Origin: Taudactylus pleione
Lineage: Eukaryota > Chordata > Amphibia > Anura > Myobatrachidae
Length of the DNA: 64,000 nt
Assembly: GCA_031769625.1 (NCBI GenBank)
Contig: JAUIMM010000583.1
Location: 1,707,501-1,771,500, forward strand
Direction: 5' to 3'
Numbering within the stretch: position 1 is the first letter of the stretch; each line of letters starts with the position of its first letter. Both the position numbers and the translations under genes were made by a program. Under the pieces are notes generated by a model. It saw only the letters and a list, made by a program, of their open reading frames with translations, had not been told where the DNA came from and did not search any database. Of this stretch, positions 35,997-48,300 are shown in pieces.

Positions 35997-36085
35997 CTGG
36001 ATCCCGAGGCCAGTGATACCCTGAAGGAACTACAGGTGAAGCTTAACAACGTCTTGGACGAATTGAGCGCTGTGTTTGGGAATAG
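35997..36085 (+). CDS. unc13b: UNC13-family exon 6 (last visible), MUN domain
   Basis: This 89-bp exon encodes 29 codons ([20 protein letters not shown], then DELSAVFGN) and ends with AG, the first two bases of a split codon (phase 2). The acceptor is CTTTCTTCCAG and the donor is a strong GTGAGT. It continues UNC13 directly from MGGKE. AVFGN, with a Ser expected from the split codon, resembles UNC13B. The next exon is not in the window: the remaining 27.9 kb is array DNA and a short unique piece. The 31-bp array whose unit contains GGTGAGTGAC starts almost at this donor. Confidence 0.94.
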
Positions 36086-36086
36086 G

Positions 36087-39000
36087 TGAGTGGGTGGGGA
36101 AGATTAGCATGGAGTTACCACAGCAGGGAAAGTGGGGCACTGGTTGTTGTGGAGAGGTGGGGGCCGTCTGCACCAGTGGGGTAACTATTGGGGTGAATGA
36201 CTTGTATGGGGGTTTGTTTTGGAGTAAGTGATATGAGTGGGGGGGCACTGGTAAGGTGAATGTCAGGGGTGGTTGACACGTTGTGTGGAGTGAGTGCCTG
36301 GGGTGGGGGACATGTGTGGAAAAAGTGCTGGGTTGAGGGCTTGCTGTGAGGTGAGTGACTGGGCTGGGGGCTCGGTGCGGAGTGAGTGACTGGGCTGGGG
36401 GCTCGGTGCGGAGTGAGTGACTGGGCTGGGGGCTCGGTGCGGAGTGAGTGACTGGGCTGGGGGCTTGGTGCCGGACTGTGTGTGACTGGGCTGGGGGCTT
36501 GGTGCGGGGTGAGTGACTGGGCTGGGGGCTTGGTGCGGGGTGTGTGACTGGGCTGGGGGTTTGGTGCAAGGTGAGTGACTGGGCTGGGGTCTTGGTGCGG
36601 GGTGAGTGACTGGGGTCTTGGTGCTGGTTGAGTGACTGGGCTGGGGTCTTGGTGCGGGCTGAGTGACTGGGCTGGGGGCTTGGTGCGGGCTGAGTGACTG
36701 GGCTGGGGGCTTGGTGCGGGGTGAGTGACTGGACGGGGGGCTTGGTGCAGGGTGAGTGACTGGGCTGGGGGCTTGGTGCGGGGTGAGTGACTGGGCTGGG
36801 GGCTTGGTGCGGGGTGAGTGACTGGGCTGGGGGCTTGGTGCGGAGTGTGTGACTGGGCTGGGGGCTTGGTGCGGGGTGAGTGACTGGGCTAGGGGTTTGG
36901 TGCAGGGTGAATGACTGGGGTGGGGGCTTGGTGCTGGGTGAGTGACTGAGCTGGGGTATTGGTGCGGGGTGAGTGACTGAGCTGGGGGCTTGGTGCGGGG
37001 TGAGTGACTGGGCTAGGGGCTTGATGGTGGTTGAGGGGCTGGGCTTGGTGTGGGGTGTGACTGAGCTGGGGGCTTGGTGAGGGGTGAGTGACTGGGCTGG
37101 GGGCTTGGTGCGGGGTGAGTGACTGGGCTGGGGGCTTGGTGCGGGGTGAGTGACTGGGCTGGGGGCTTGATGGTGGTTGAGGGGCTGGGCTTGGTGTGGG
37201 GTGAATGACTGGGCTGGGGGCTTGGTGCGGGGTGAGTGACTAGGCTGGGGGATTGGTGCAGAGTGAGTGACTGGGCTGGGTGCTTGGTGCGAGGTGAGTG
37301 ACTGGGTTGGGGTCTTGGTGCGAGGTGAGTGACTGGGTTGGGGTCTTGGTGCGGGGTGAATGACTGGGCTGGGGGCTTGGTGCGGGGTGAGTGACTGGGC
37401 TGGGGGCCTGGTGAGGGGTGAGTGACTGGGCTGGGGGCTTAGTGCGGGGTGAGTAACTGGGCTGGGGGCTTGGTGCTGGGTGAGTGACTGGGCTGGGGGC
37501 TTGGTGTGGGATGAGTGACTGGGCTGGGGGCCTGGAGAGGGGTGAGTGACTGGGCTGGAGGCTTAGTGAGGGGTGAGTGACTGGGCTGGGGGCTTGGTGC
37601 GGGGTGAGTGACTGGGCTGGGGGCTTGGTGCGGGGTGAGTGACTGGGCTGGAGGCTTGGTGAGGGGTGAGTGACTAGGCTGGGGGCTTGGTGCTGGGTGA
37701 GTGACTGGGCTGGGGGCTTGGTGAGGGGTGAGTGACTGGGCTGGGGGCTTGGTGCGGGGTGAGTGACTGGGCTGGGGGCTTGGTGCGGGGTGAGTGACTG
37801 GGCTGGAGGCTTGGTGAGGGGTGAGTGACTAGGCTGGGGGCTTGGTGCTGGGTGAGTGACTGGGCTGGGGGCTTAGTGAGGGGTGTGGGATGAGTGACTG
37901 GGCTGGGGGCTTGGTGAGGGGTGTGGGATGAGTGACTGGGCTGGGGGTTTGGTGAGGGGTGAGTGATTGGGCTGGGGGCTTGGTGCGGAGTAAGTGACTG
38001 GGCTGGGGGCTTGGTGCGGGGTGAGTGACTGGGCTGGAGGCTTGGTGTGGGATGAGTGACTGGGCTGGGGGCTTGGTGCTGCGTGAGTGACTGGGCTGGG
38101 GGCTTGGTGTGGGATGAGTGACTGGGCTGGGGGCTTGGTGCGGAGTGTGTGACTGGGCTGGAGGCTTAGTGAGGGATGAGTGACTGGGCTGGGGTATTGG
38201 TGTGAGATGAGTGACTGGGCTGGGGGCTCGGTGCGAGGTGAGTGACTGGGCTGGGGGCTTGGTGCAGAGTGAATGACTAGGCTGGGGGCTTGGTGTGGGG
38301 TGAGTGACTGGGCTGGGTGCTTGGTGCAGAGTGAATGACTAGGCTGGAGGCTTGGTGTGGGATGAGTGACTAGGCTGGGGGCTTGCTGTGGGGTGAGTGA
38401 CTGGGCTGGGAGCTTGGTGCGGGGTGAGTGAATGGGCTGGGGGCTTGGTGCGGGGTGAGTGACTGGGCTTGGTGCAGAGTGAATGACTAGGCTGGGGGCT
38501 TGGTGCGGGGTGAGTGACTGGGCCGGGAGCTTGGTGCGGGGTGAGTGAATGGGCTGGGGGCTTGGTGCGGGGTGAGTGACTAGGCTGGGGGCTTGGTGTG
38601 GGATGAGTGACTGGGCTGGGAGCTTGGTGCTGGGTGAGTGACTGGGATGGGGGCTTGGTGAGGGGTGAGTGACTGGGATGGGGGTTTGGTGAGGGGTGAG
38701 TGACTGGGCTGGGGTGTTGGTGCGGGGTGAGTGACTGGGCTGGGGGCTTGGTGCGGGGTGAGTGACTGGGCTGGGGGCTTGGTGTGGGGTGAGAGGTGAG
38801 TGACTGGGCTGGGGGCTTGGTGTGGGATGAGTGACTGGGCTGGGGGCTTGTTGCTGGGTGAGTGACTGGGCTGGGGGCTTGGTGTGGGATGAGTGACTGG
38901 GCTGGGGGCTTGGTGCGGAGTGTGTGACTGGGCTGGAGGCTTAGTGAGGGATGAGTGAATGGGCTGGGGGCTTGGTGTGGGATGAGTGACTGGGCTGGGA

Positions 39001-40245
39001 GCTTGGTGTGGGGTGAGTGACTGGGCTGGGGGCTTGGTGCGGGGTGAGTGACTGGGCTGGGGGCTTGGTGAGGGGTGAGTGACTGGGCTGGGGGCTTGGT
39101 GCAGGGTGAGTGACTGGGCTGGGAGCTTGGTGCGAGGTGAGTGACTGGGCTGGGGGCTTGGTGAGGGGTGAGTGACTGGGGGCTTGGTGCAGGGTGAGTG
39201 ACTGGGCTGGGAGCTTGGTGCGGGGTGAGTGACTGGGCTGGGAGCTTGGTGCGAGGTGAGTGACTGGGCTGGGGGCTTTGTGCGGGGTGAGTGACTGGGC
39301 TGGGAGCTTGGTGCGAGGTGAGTGACTGGGCTGGGAGCTTGGTGCAAGGTGAGTGACTGGGCTGGGGGCTAGGTGTGGGGTGAGTGACTGGGCTGGGGGC
39401 TTGATGCAGAGTGTGTGACTGGGCTGGGGGCTTGGTGCGGGGTGAGTGACTGGGCTGGGAGCTTGGTGCGAGGTGAGTGACTGGGCTGGGAGCTTGGTGC
39501 GGGGTGAGTGACTGGGCTGGGAGCTTGGTGCAGGGTGAGTGACTGGGCTAGGAGCTTGGTGCGAGGTGAGTGACTGGGCTGGGAGCTTGGTGCGGGGTGA
39601 GTGACTGGGCTGGGAGCTTGGTGCAGGGTGAGTGACTGGGCTGGGGTCTTGGTGCGGGGTGAGTGACTGGACTGGGAGCTTGGTGCGAGGTGAGTGACTG
39701 GGCTGGGGGCTTGGTGCGAGGTGAGTGACTGGGCTGGGGTCTTGGTACGGGGTGAGTGACTGGGCTAGGAGCTTGGTGCAAGGTGAGTGACTGGGCTGGG
39801 GGCTTGGTGCGAGGTGAGTGACTGGGCTGGGGTCTTGGTACGGGGTGAGTGACTGGGCAGGGTGCTTGGTGCGGGGTGAGTGACTGGGCTGGGAGCTTGG
39901 TGCGAGGTGAGTGACTGGGCTGGGGGCTTGGTGCGAGGTGAGTGACTGGGCTGGGGTCTTGGTACGGGGTGAGTGACTGGGCAGGGTGCTTGGTGCGGGG
40001 TGAGTGACTGGGCTGGGGGCTTGGTACGGGGTGAGTGACTGGGCTGGGGGCTTGGTGCGAGGTGAGTGACTGGGCTGGGGGCTTGGTGCAGAGTGAGTGA
40101 CTGGGCTGGGGGCTTGGTGCGGGGTGAGTGACTGGGCTAGGAGCTTGGTGCGAGGTGAGTGACTGGGCTAGGAGCTTGGTGCGGGGTGAGTGACTGGGCT
40201 GGGGGCTTGGTGCGGGGTGAGTGACTGGGCTAGGAGCTTGGTGCT
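36087..40245 (+). repeat. G-rich 31-bp minisatellite starting at the exon 6 donor
   Basis: Units of 31 bp (landmarks GTGAGTGACTGGGCTGGGGG and CTTGGTGCGG) run about 130 times. The first 250 bp after the exon 6 donor are diverged, with GTGAGTGGGTGGGG at the donor itself. The array is regular from about 36340 and ends near 40245 (GCTTGGTGCTGATCGG). The sense strand has three or four G-runs per unit and very little C or A, so it is strongly G-skewed in the direction of transcription and has G-quadruplex potential. Nearly every unit contains GTGAGT. Minus-strand ORFs with QAPSPVTHPAPS repeats are artefacts. Confidence 0.97.
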
Positions 40246-40560
40246 GATCGGCAGACTGCTGGTTGGGATCTATATGATGATATTAGTGCTCTGTAATAAT
40301 AAAGAGAATGGGATTAGAGGAACACGTAGTAATTAGATTGTTTCCTGCAGAGTCACATTGCTTTCTCCTTACACTGCTCCATGTGACGTTCTCCATAGTG
40401 GCCTTGTGGCATTTACATGATTAATCTGGGAAGACATTGTGTGTTCTGGCTGCATTATAGCAACGAATGGCTGACACTAAGGTTTAATAAGGACTCTTTC
40501 TGCTGACACATTGCGTTCAGCAATATATAGTTTGACGAGTGACAATACAAACACCCACAC
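40246..40560. other. Unique spacer between two arrays
   Basis: About 315 bp of non-repetitive sequence contains no ORF with family motifs and no exon-like segment that could extend UNC13. It separates the 31-bp and 41/43-bp arrays. Confidence 0.7.
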
Positions 40561-42399
40561 GTATGCAGGCGTGTCACCTCAGCCAGGCTGCATTATATAT
40601 ACTGTATACATGCGTGTCACCTCAGCCAGGCTGCATTATATATACTGTATGTAGGTGTCACCTCAGCCAGGCTGCATTATATATACTGTATGTAGGTGTG
40701 TCACCTCAGCCAGGCTGCATTATCTATACTGTATGTAGGTGTGTCACCTCTGCCAGGCTGTATTATATATACTGTATGTAGGTGTCACCTCAGCCAGGCT
40801 GCATTATATATACTGTATGTAGGCGTCACCTCAGCCAGGCTGCATTATATATACTGTATGTAGGTGTGTCACCTCAGCCAGGCTGCATTATATATACTGT
40901 ATGTAGGTGTGTCACCTCAGCCAGGCTGCATTATATATACTGTATGTAGGTGTGTCACCTCAGCCAGGCTGCATTATATATACTGTATGTAGGTGTATCA
41001 CCTCAGCCAGGCTGTATTATATATACTGTATGTAGGTGTGTCACCTCAGCCAAGCTGCATTATATATACTGTATGTAGGTGTATCACCTCAGCCAGGCTG
41101 CATTATATATACTGTATGTAGGCGTATCACCTCAGCCAGGCTGTATTATATATACTGTATGTAGGTGTCACCTCAGCCAGGCTTCATTATATATACTGTA
41201 TGTAGGTGTCACCTCAGCCAGGCTGTATTATATATACTGTATGTAGGTGTCACCTCAGCCAGGCTGCATTATATATACTGTATGTAGGTGTCACCTCAGC
41301 CAGGCTGCATTATATATACTGTATGTAGGCGTCACCTCAGCCAGGCTGCATTATATATACTGTATGTAGGTGTCACCTCAGCCAGGCTGCAGTATATATA
41401 CTGTATGTAGGTGCGTCACCTCAGCCAGGCTGCATTATATATACTGTATGTAGGTGTCACCTCAGCCAGGCTGCATTATACATACTGTATGTAGGTGTGT
41501 CACCTCAGCCAGGCTGTATTATATATACTATATGTAGGTGTGTCACCTCAGCCACGCTGCATTATATATACTGTATGTAGGTGCGTCACCTCAGCCAGGC
41601 TGCATTATATATACTGTATGTAGGTGCGTCACCTCAGCCAGGCTGTATTATATATACTATATGTAGGTGTGTCACCTCAGCCACGCTGCATTATATATAC
41701 TGTATGTAGGCGTGTCACCTCAGCCAGGCTGCATTATATATACTGTATGTAGGCGTGTCACCTCAGCCAGGCTGCATTATATGTACTGTATGTAGGTGTC
41801 ACCTCAGCCAGGCTGCATTATATATACTGTATGTAGGTGTGTCACCTCAGCCAGGCTGTATTATATATACTGTATGTAGGTGTGTCACCTCAGCCAGGCT
41901 GCATTATATATAATGTATGTAGATGTGTCACCTCAGCCAGGCTGCATTATATATACTGTATGTAGGTGTCACCTCTGCCAGGCTGCATTATATATACTGT
42001 ATGTAGGTGTGGCACCTCAGCCAGGCTGCATTATATATACTGTATGTAGGTGTGTCACCTCAGCCAGGCTGCATTATATATACTGTATGTAGGTGTGTCA
42101 CCTCAGCCAGGCTGCATTATATATACTGTATGTAGGTGTGTCACCTCAGCCAGGCTGCTTTATATATACTGTATGTAGGCGTGTCACCTCAGCCAGGCTG
42201 TATTATATATACTGTATGTAGGCGTGTCACCTCAGCCAGGCTGCATTATATATACTGTATGTAGGTGTGTCACCTCAGCCACGCTGCATTATATATACTG
42301 TATGTAGGCGTGTCACCTCAGCCAGGCTGCATTATATATAATGTATGTAGGTGTGTCACCTCAGCCAGGCTGCATTATCTATACTGTATGTAGGTGTGT

Positions 42400-45300
42400 C
42401 ACCTCAGCCAGGCTGCATTATATATACTGTATGTAGGTGTGTCACCTCAGCCAGGCTGCATTATATATACTGTATGTAGGTGTCACCTCAGCCAGGCTGC
42501 ATTATATATACTGTATGTAGGCGTGTCACCTCAGCCAGGCTGCATTATATATACTGTATGTAGGCGTGTCACCTCAGTCAGCCTGCAGTATATATACTGT
42601 ATGTAGGCGTGTCACCTCAGCCAGGCTGCATTATATATACTGTATGTAGGTGTCACCTCAGCCAGGCTGCATTATATATACTATATGTAGGTGTCACCTC
42701 AGCCAGGCTGCATTATATATACTGTATGTAGGCGTGTCACCTCAGTCAGGCTGCATTATATATACTGTATGTAGGTGTATCACCTCAGCCAGCCTGTATT
42801 ATATATACTGTATGTAGGTGTCACCTCAGCCAGGCTGCATTATATATACTGTATGTAGGTGTGTCACCTCAGCCAGGCTGCATTATATATACTGTATGTA
42901 GGTGTGTCACCTCAGCCAGGCTGCAGTATATATACTGTATGTAGGTGTCACCTCAGCCAGGCTGCATTATATATACTGTATGTAGGTGTCACCTCAGCCA
43001 GGCTGCATTATATATACTGTATGTAGGCGTGTCACCTCAGCCAGGCTGTATTATATACTGTATGTAGGCGTGTCACCTCAGCCAGGCTGCAGTATATATA
43101 CTGTATGTAGGTGTCACCTCAGCCAGGCTGTATTATATATATAGTATGTAGGTGTATCACCTCAGCCAGACTGCAGTATATATACTGTATGTAGGTGTCA
43201 CCTCAGCCAGGCTGCATTATACATACTGTATGTAGGTGTGTCTCCTCAGCCAGGCTGCATTATATATACTGTATGTAGGCGTGTCACCTCAGCCAGGCTG
43301 CATTATATATACTGCATGTAGGCGTGTCACCTCAGCCAGGCTGCATTATATATACTGTATGTAGGCGTGTCACCTCAGCCAGGCTGCATTATATATACTG
43401 TATGTAGGTGTGGCACCTCAGCCAGGCTGCATTATATATACTGTATGTAGGTGTCACCTCTGCCAGGCTGCATTATATATACTGTATGTAGGCATGTCAC
43501 CTCAGCCAGGCTGCATTATATATACTGTATGTAGGTGTGTCACCTCAGCCAGGCTGCATTATATATACTGTATGTTGGTGTGTTACCTCAGCCAGGCTGC
43601 ATTATATATACTGTATGTAGGTGTCACCTCAGCCACGCTGCATTATATATACTATATGTAGGTGTCACCTCTGCCAGGCTGTATTATATATACTGTATGT
43701 AGGTGTCACCTCAGCCAGGCTGCAGTATATATACTGTATGTAGGTGTGTCACCTCAGCCAGGCTGTATTATATATACTGTATGTAGGTGTCACCTCAGCC
43801 AGGCTGCATTATATATACTGTATGTAGGTGCGTCACCTCAGCCCGGCTGCATTATATATACTGTATGTAGGTGTCACCTCAGCCAGGCTGCATTATATAT
43901 ACTGTATGTAGGTGTCACCTCAGCCAGGCTGTATTATATATACTGTATGTAGGTGTCACCTCAGCCAGGCTGCATTATATATACTGTATGTAGGTGTCAC
44001 CTCAGCCAGGCTGCAGTATATATACTGTATGTAGGTGTGTCACCTCAGCCAGGCTGTATTATATATACTGTATGTAGGTGTCACCTCAGCCAGGCTGCAT
44101 TATATATACTGTATGTAGGTGTGTCACCTCAGCCCGGCTGCATTATATATACTGTATGTAGGCGTGTCACCTCAGCCAGGCTGCATTATTTATACTGTAT
44201 GTAGGTGTCACCTCAGCCAGGCTGCATTATATATACTGTATGTAGGCGTCACCTCAGCCAGGCTGCAGTATATTTACTGTATGTAGGTGTCACCTCAGCC
44301 AGGCTGCATTATATATACTGTATGTAGGCGTCACCTCAGCCAGGCTGCATTATATGTACTGTATGTAGGTGTCACCTCAGCCAGGCTGCATTATACATAC
44401 TGTATGTAGGTGTGTCACCTCAGCCAGGCTGCATTATATATACTGTATGTAGGTGTGTCACCTCAGCCAGGCTGCATTATATATACTGTATGTAGGTGTG
44501 TCACCTCAGCCAGGATGCATTATATATACTGTATGTAGGCGTGTCACCTCAGCCAGGATGCATTATATATACTGTATGTAGGTGTGTCACCTCAGCCAGG
44601 CTGCATTATCTATACTGTATGTAGGTGTATCACCTCAGCCCGGCTGCAGTATATATACTGTATGTAGGCGTGTCACCTCAACCAGGCTGCATTATATATA
44701 CTGTATGTAGGTGTGTCACCTCAGCCAGGCTGCATTATATATACTGTATGTAGGTGTCACCTCTGCCAGGCTGCATTATATTTACTGTATGTAGGTGTCA
44801 CCTCAGCCAGGCTGCATTATATATACTGTATGTAGGTGTGTCACCTCAGCCAGGCTGCATTATATATACTGTATGTAGGCGTGTCACCTCAGCCAGGCTG
44901 CATTATATATACTGTATGTAGGCGTCACCTCAGCCAGGCTGTATTATATATACTGTATGTAGGCGTGTCACCTCAGCCAGGCTGCATTATATGTACTGTA
45001 TGTAGGCGTGTCACCTCAGCCAGGCTGCATTATATATACTGTATGTAGGTGTGTCACCTCAGCCAGGCTGCATTATCTATACTGTATGTAGGTGTGTCAC
45101 CTCAGCCAGGCTGCATTATATATACTGTATGTAGGTGTCACCTCAGCCAGGCTGCATTATATATACTGTATGTAGGTGTCACCTCTGCCAGGCTGCATTA
45201 TATTTACTGTATGTAGGTGTCACCTCAGCCAGGCTGCATTATATATACTGTATGTAGGTGTGTCACCTCAGCCAGGCTGCATTATATATACTGTATGTAG

Positions 45301-48300
45301 GTGTCACCTCAGCCAGGCTGCATTATATATACTGTATGTAGGTGTGTCACCTCAGCCAGGCTGCATTATATATACTGTATGTAGGCGTGTCACCTCAGCC
45401 AGGCTGCATTATATATACTGTATGTAGGCGTCACCTCAGCCAGGCTGTATTATATATACTGTATGTAGGCGTGTCACCTCAGCCAGGCTGCATTATATGT
45501 ACTGTATGTAGGCGTGTCACCTCAGCCAGGCTGCATTATATATACTGTATGTAGGTGTCACCTCAGCCAGGCTGCATTATATATACTATATGTAGGTGTC
45601 ACCTCAGCCAGGCTGCATTATATATACTATATGTAGGTGTCACCTCAGCCAGGCTGCATTATATATACTGTATGTAGGTGTCACCTCAGCCAGGCTGCAT
45701 TATATATACTGTATGTACGTGTCACCTCAGCCAGGCTGCATTATATACTGTATGTAGGTGTGTCACCTCAGCCAGGCTGTATTATATACTGTATGTAGGC
45801 GTGTCACCTCAGCCAGGCTGCAGTATATATACTGTATGTAGGTGTCACCTCAGCCAGGCTGTATTATATATACTGTATGTAGGTGTATCACCTCAGCCAG
45901 ACTGCAGTATATATACTGTATGTAGGTGTCACCTCAGCCAGGCTGCATTATATATACTGTATGTAGGTGTCACCTCAGCCAGGCTGCATTATATATACTG
46001 TATGTAGGTGTCACCTCAGCCAGGCTGTATTATATATACTGTATGTAAGTGTCACCTCAGCCAGGCTGCATTATATATACTGTATGTAGGTGTGTCACCT
46101 CAGCCAGGCTGCATTATATATCCTATATGTAGGTGTCACCTCAGCCAGGCTGCATTATATATACTATATGTAGGTGTCACCTCAGCCAGGCTGCATTATA
46201 TATACTGTATGTAGGTGTCACCTCAGCCAGGCTGCATTATATATACTGTATGTACGTGTCACCTCAGCCAGGCTGCATTATATACTGTATGTAGGTGTGT
46301 CACCTCAGCCAGGCTGTATTATATACTGTATGTAGGCGTGTCACCTCAGCCAGGCTGCAGTATATATACTGTATGTAGGTGTCACCTCAGCCAGGCTGTA
46401 TTATATATACTGTATGTAGGTGTATCACCTCAGCCAGACTGCAGTATATATACTGTATGTAGGTGTCACCTCAGCCAGGCTGCATTATATATACTGTATG
46501 TAGGTGTCACCTCAGCCAGGCTGCATTATATATACTGTATGTAGGTGTCACCTCAGCCAGGCTGTATTATATATACTGTATGTAGGTGTCACCTCAGCCA
46601 GGCTGCATTATATATACTGTATGTAGGTGTCACCTCAGCCAGGCTGCAGTATATATACTGTATGTAGGTGTGTCACCTCAGCCAGGCTGTATTATATATA
46701 CTGTATGTAGGTGTCACCTCAGCCAGGCTGCATTATATATACTGTATGTAGGTGTGTCACCTCAGCCCGGCTGCATTATATATACTGTATGTAGGCGTGT
46801 CACCTCAGCCAGGCTGCATTATTTGTACTGTATGTAGGTGTCACCTCAGCCAGGCTGCATTATATATACTGTATGTAGGCGTCACCTCAGCCAGGCTGCA
46901 GTATATTTACTGTATGTAGGTGTCACCTCAGCCAGGCTGCATTATATATACTGTATGTAGGCGTCACCTCAGCCAGGCTGCATTATATGTACTGTATGTA
47001 GGTGTCACCTCAGCCAGGCTGCATTATACATACTGTATGTAGGTGTGTCACCTCAGCCAGGCTGCATTATATATACTGTATGTAGGTGTCACCTCTGCCA
47101 GGCTGCATTATATTTACTGTATGTAGGTGTCACCTCAGCCAGGCTGCATTATATATACTGTATGTAGGTGTGTCACCTCAGCCAGGCTGCATTATATATA
47201 CTGTATGTAGGTGTCACCTCAGCCAGGCTGCATTATATATACTGTATGTAGGTGTGTCACCTCAGCCAGGCTGCATTATATATACTGTATGTAGGCGTGT
47301 CACCTCAGCCAGGCTGCATTATATATACTGTATGTAGGCGTCACCTCAGCCAGGCTGTATTATATATACTGTATGTAGGCGTGTCACCTCAGCCAGGCTG
47401 CATTATATGTACTGTATGTAGGCGTGTCACCTCAGCCAGGCTGCATTATATATACTGTATGTAGGTGTCACCTCAGCCAGGCTGCATTATATATACTGTA
47501 TGTAGGTGTGTCACCTCAGCCAGGCTGCATTATATACTGTATGTAGGTGTGTCACCTCAGCCAGGCTGTATTATATACTGTATGTAGGCGTGTCACCTCA
47601 GCCAGGCTGCAGTATATATACTGTATGTAGGTGTCACCTCAGCCAGGCTGTATTATATATACTGTATGTAGGTGTATCACCTCAGCCAGACTGCAGTATA
47701 TATACTGTATGTAGGTGTCACCTCAGCCAGGCTGCATTATATATACTGTATGTAGGTGTCACCTCAGCCAGGCTGCATTATATATACTGTATGTAGGTGT
47801 CACCTCAGCCAGGCTGTATTATATATACTGTATGTAGGTGTCACCTCAGCCAGGCTGCATTATATATACTGTATGTAGGTGTGTCACCTCAGCCAGGCTG
47901 CATTATATATACTATATGTAGGTGTCACCTCAGCCAGGCTGCATTATATATACTATATGTAGGTGTCACCTCAGCCAGGCTGCATTATATATACTGTATG
48001 TAGGTGTCACCTCAGCCAGGCTGCATTATATATACTGTATGTACGTGTCACCTCAGCCAGGCTGCATTATATACTGTATGTAGGTGTGTCACCTCAGCCA
48101 GGCTGTATTATATACTGTATGTAGGCGTGTCACCTCAGCCAGGCTGCAGTATATATACTGTATGTAGGTGTCACCTCAGCCAGGCTGTATTATATATACT
48201 GTATGTAGGTGTATCACCTCAGCCAGACTGCAGTATATATACTGTATGTAGGTGTCACCTCAGCCAGGCTGCATTATATATACTGTATGTAGGTGTCACC

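Noticed and set aside
36030..39781. Proline-rich minus-strand ORFs (179 and 255 codons) resembling mucin-like protein
   Set aside because: They are antisense to the 31-bp array; composition is explained by the G-rich repeat, and one overlaps exon 6 antisense.
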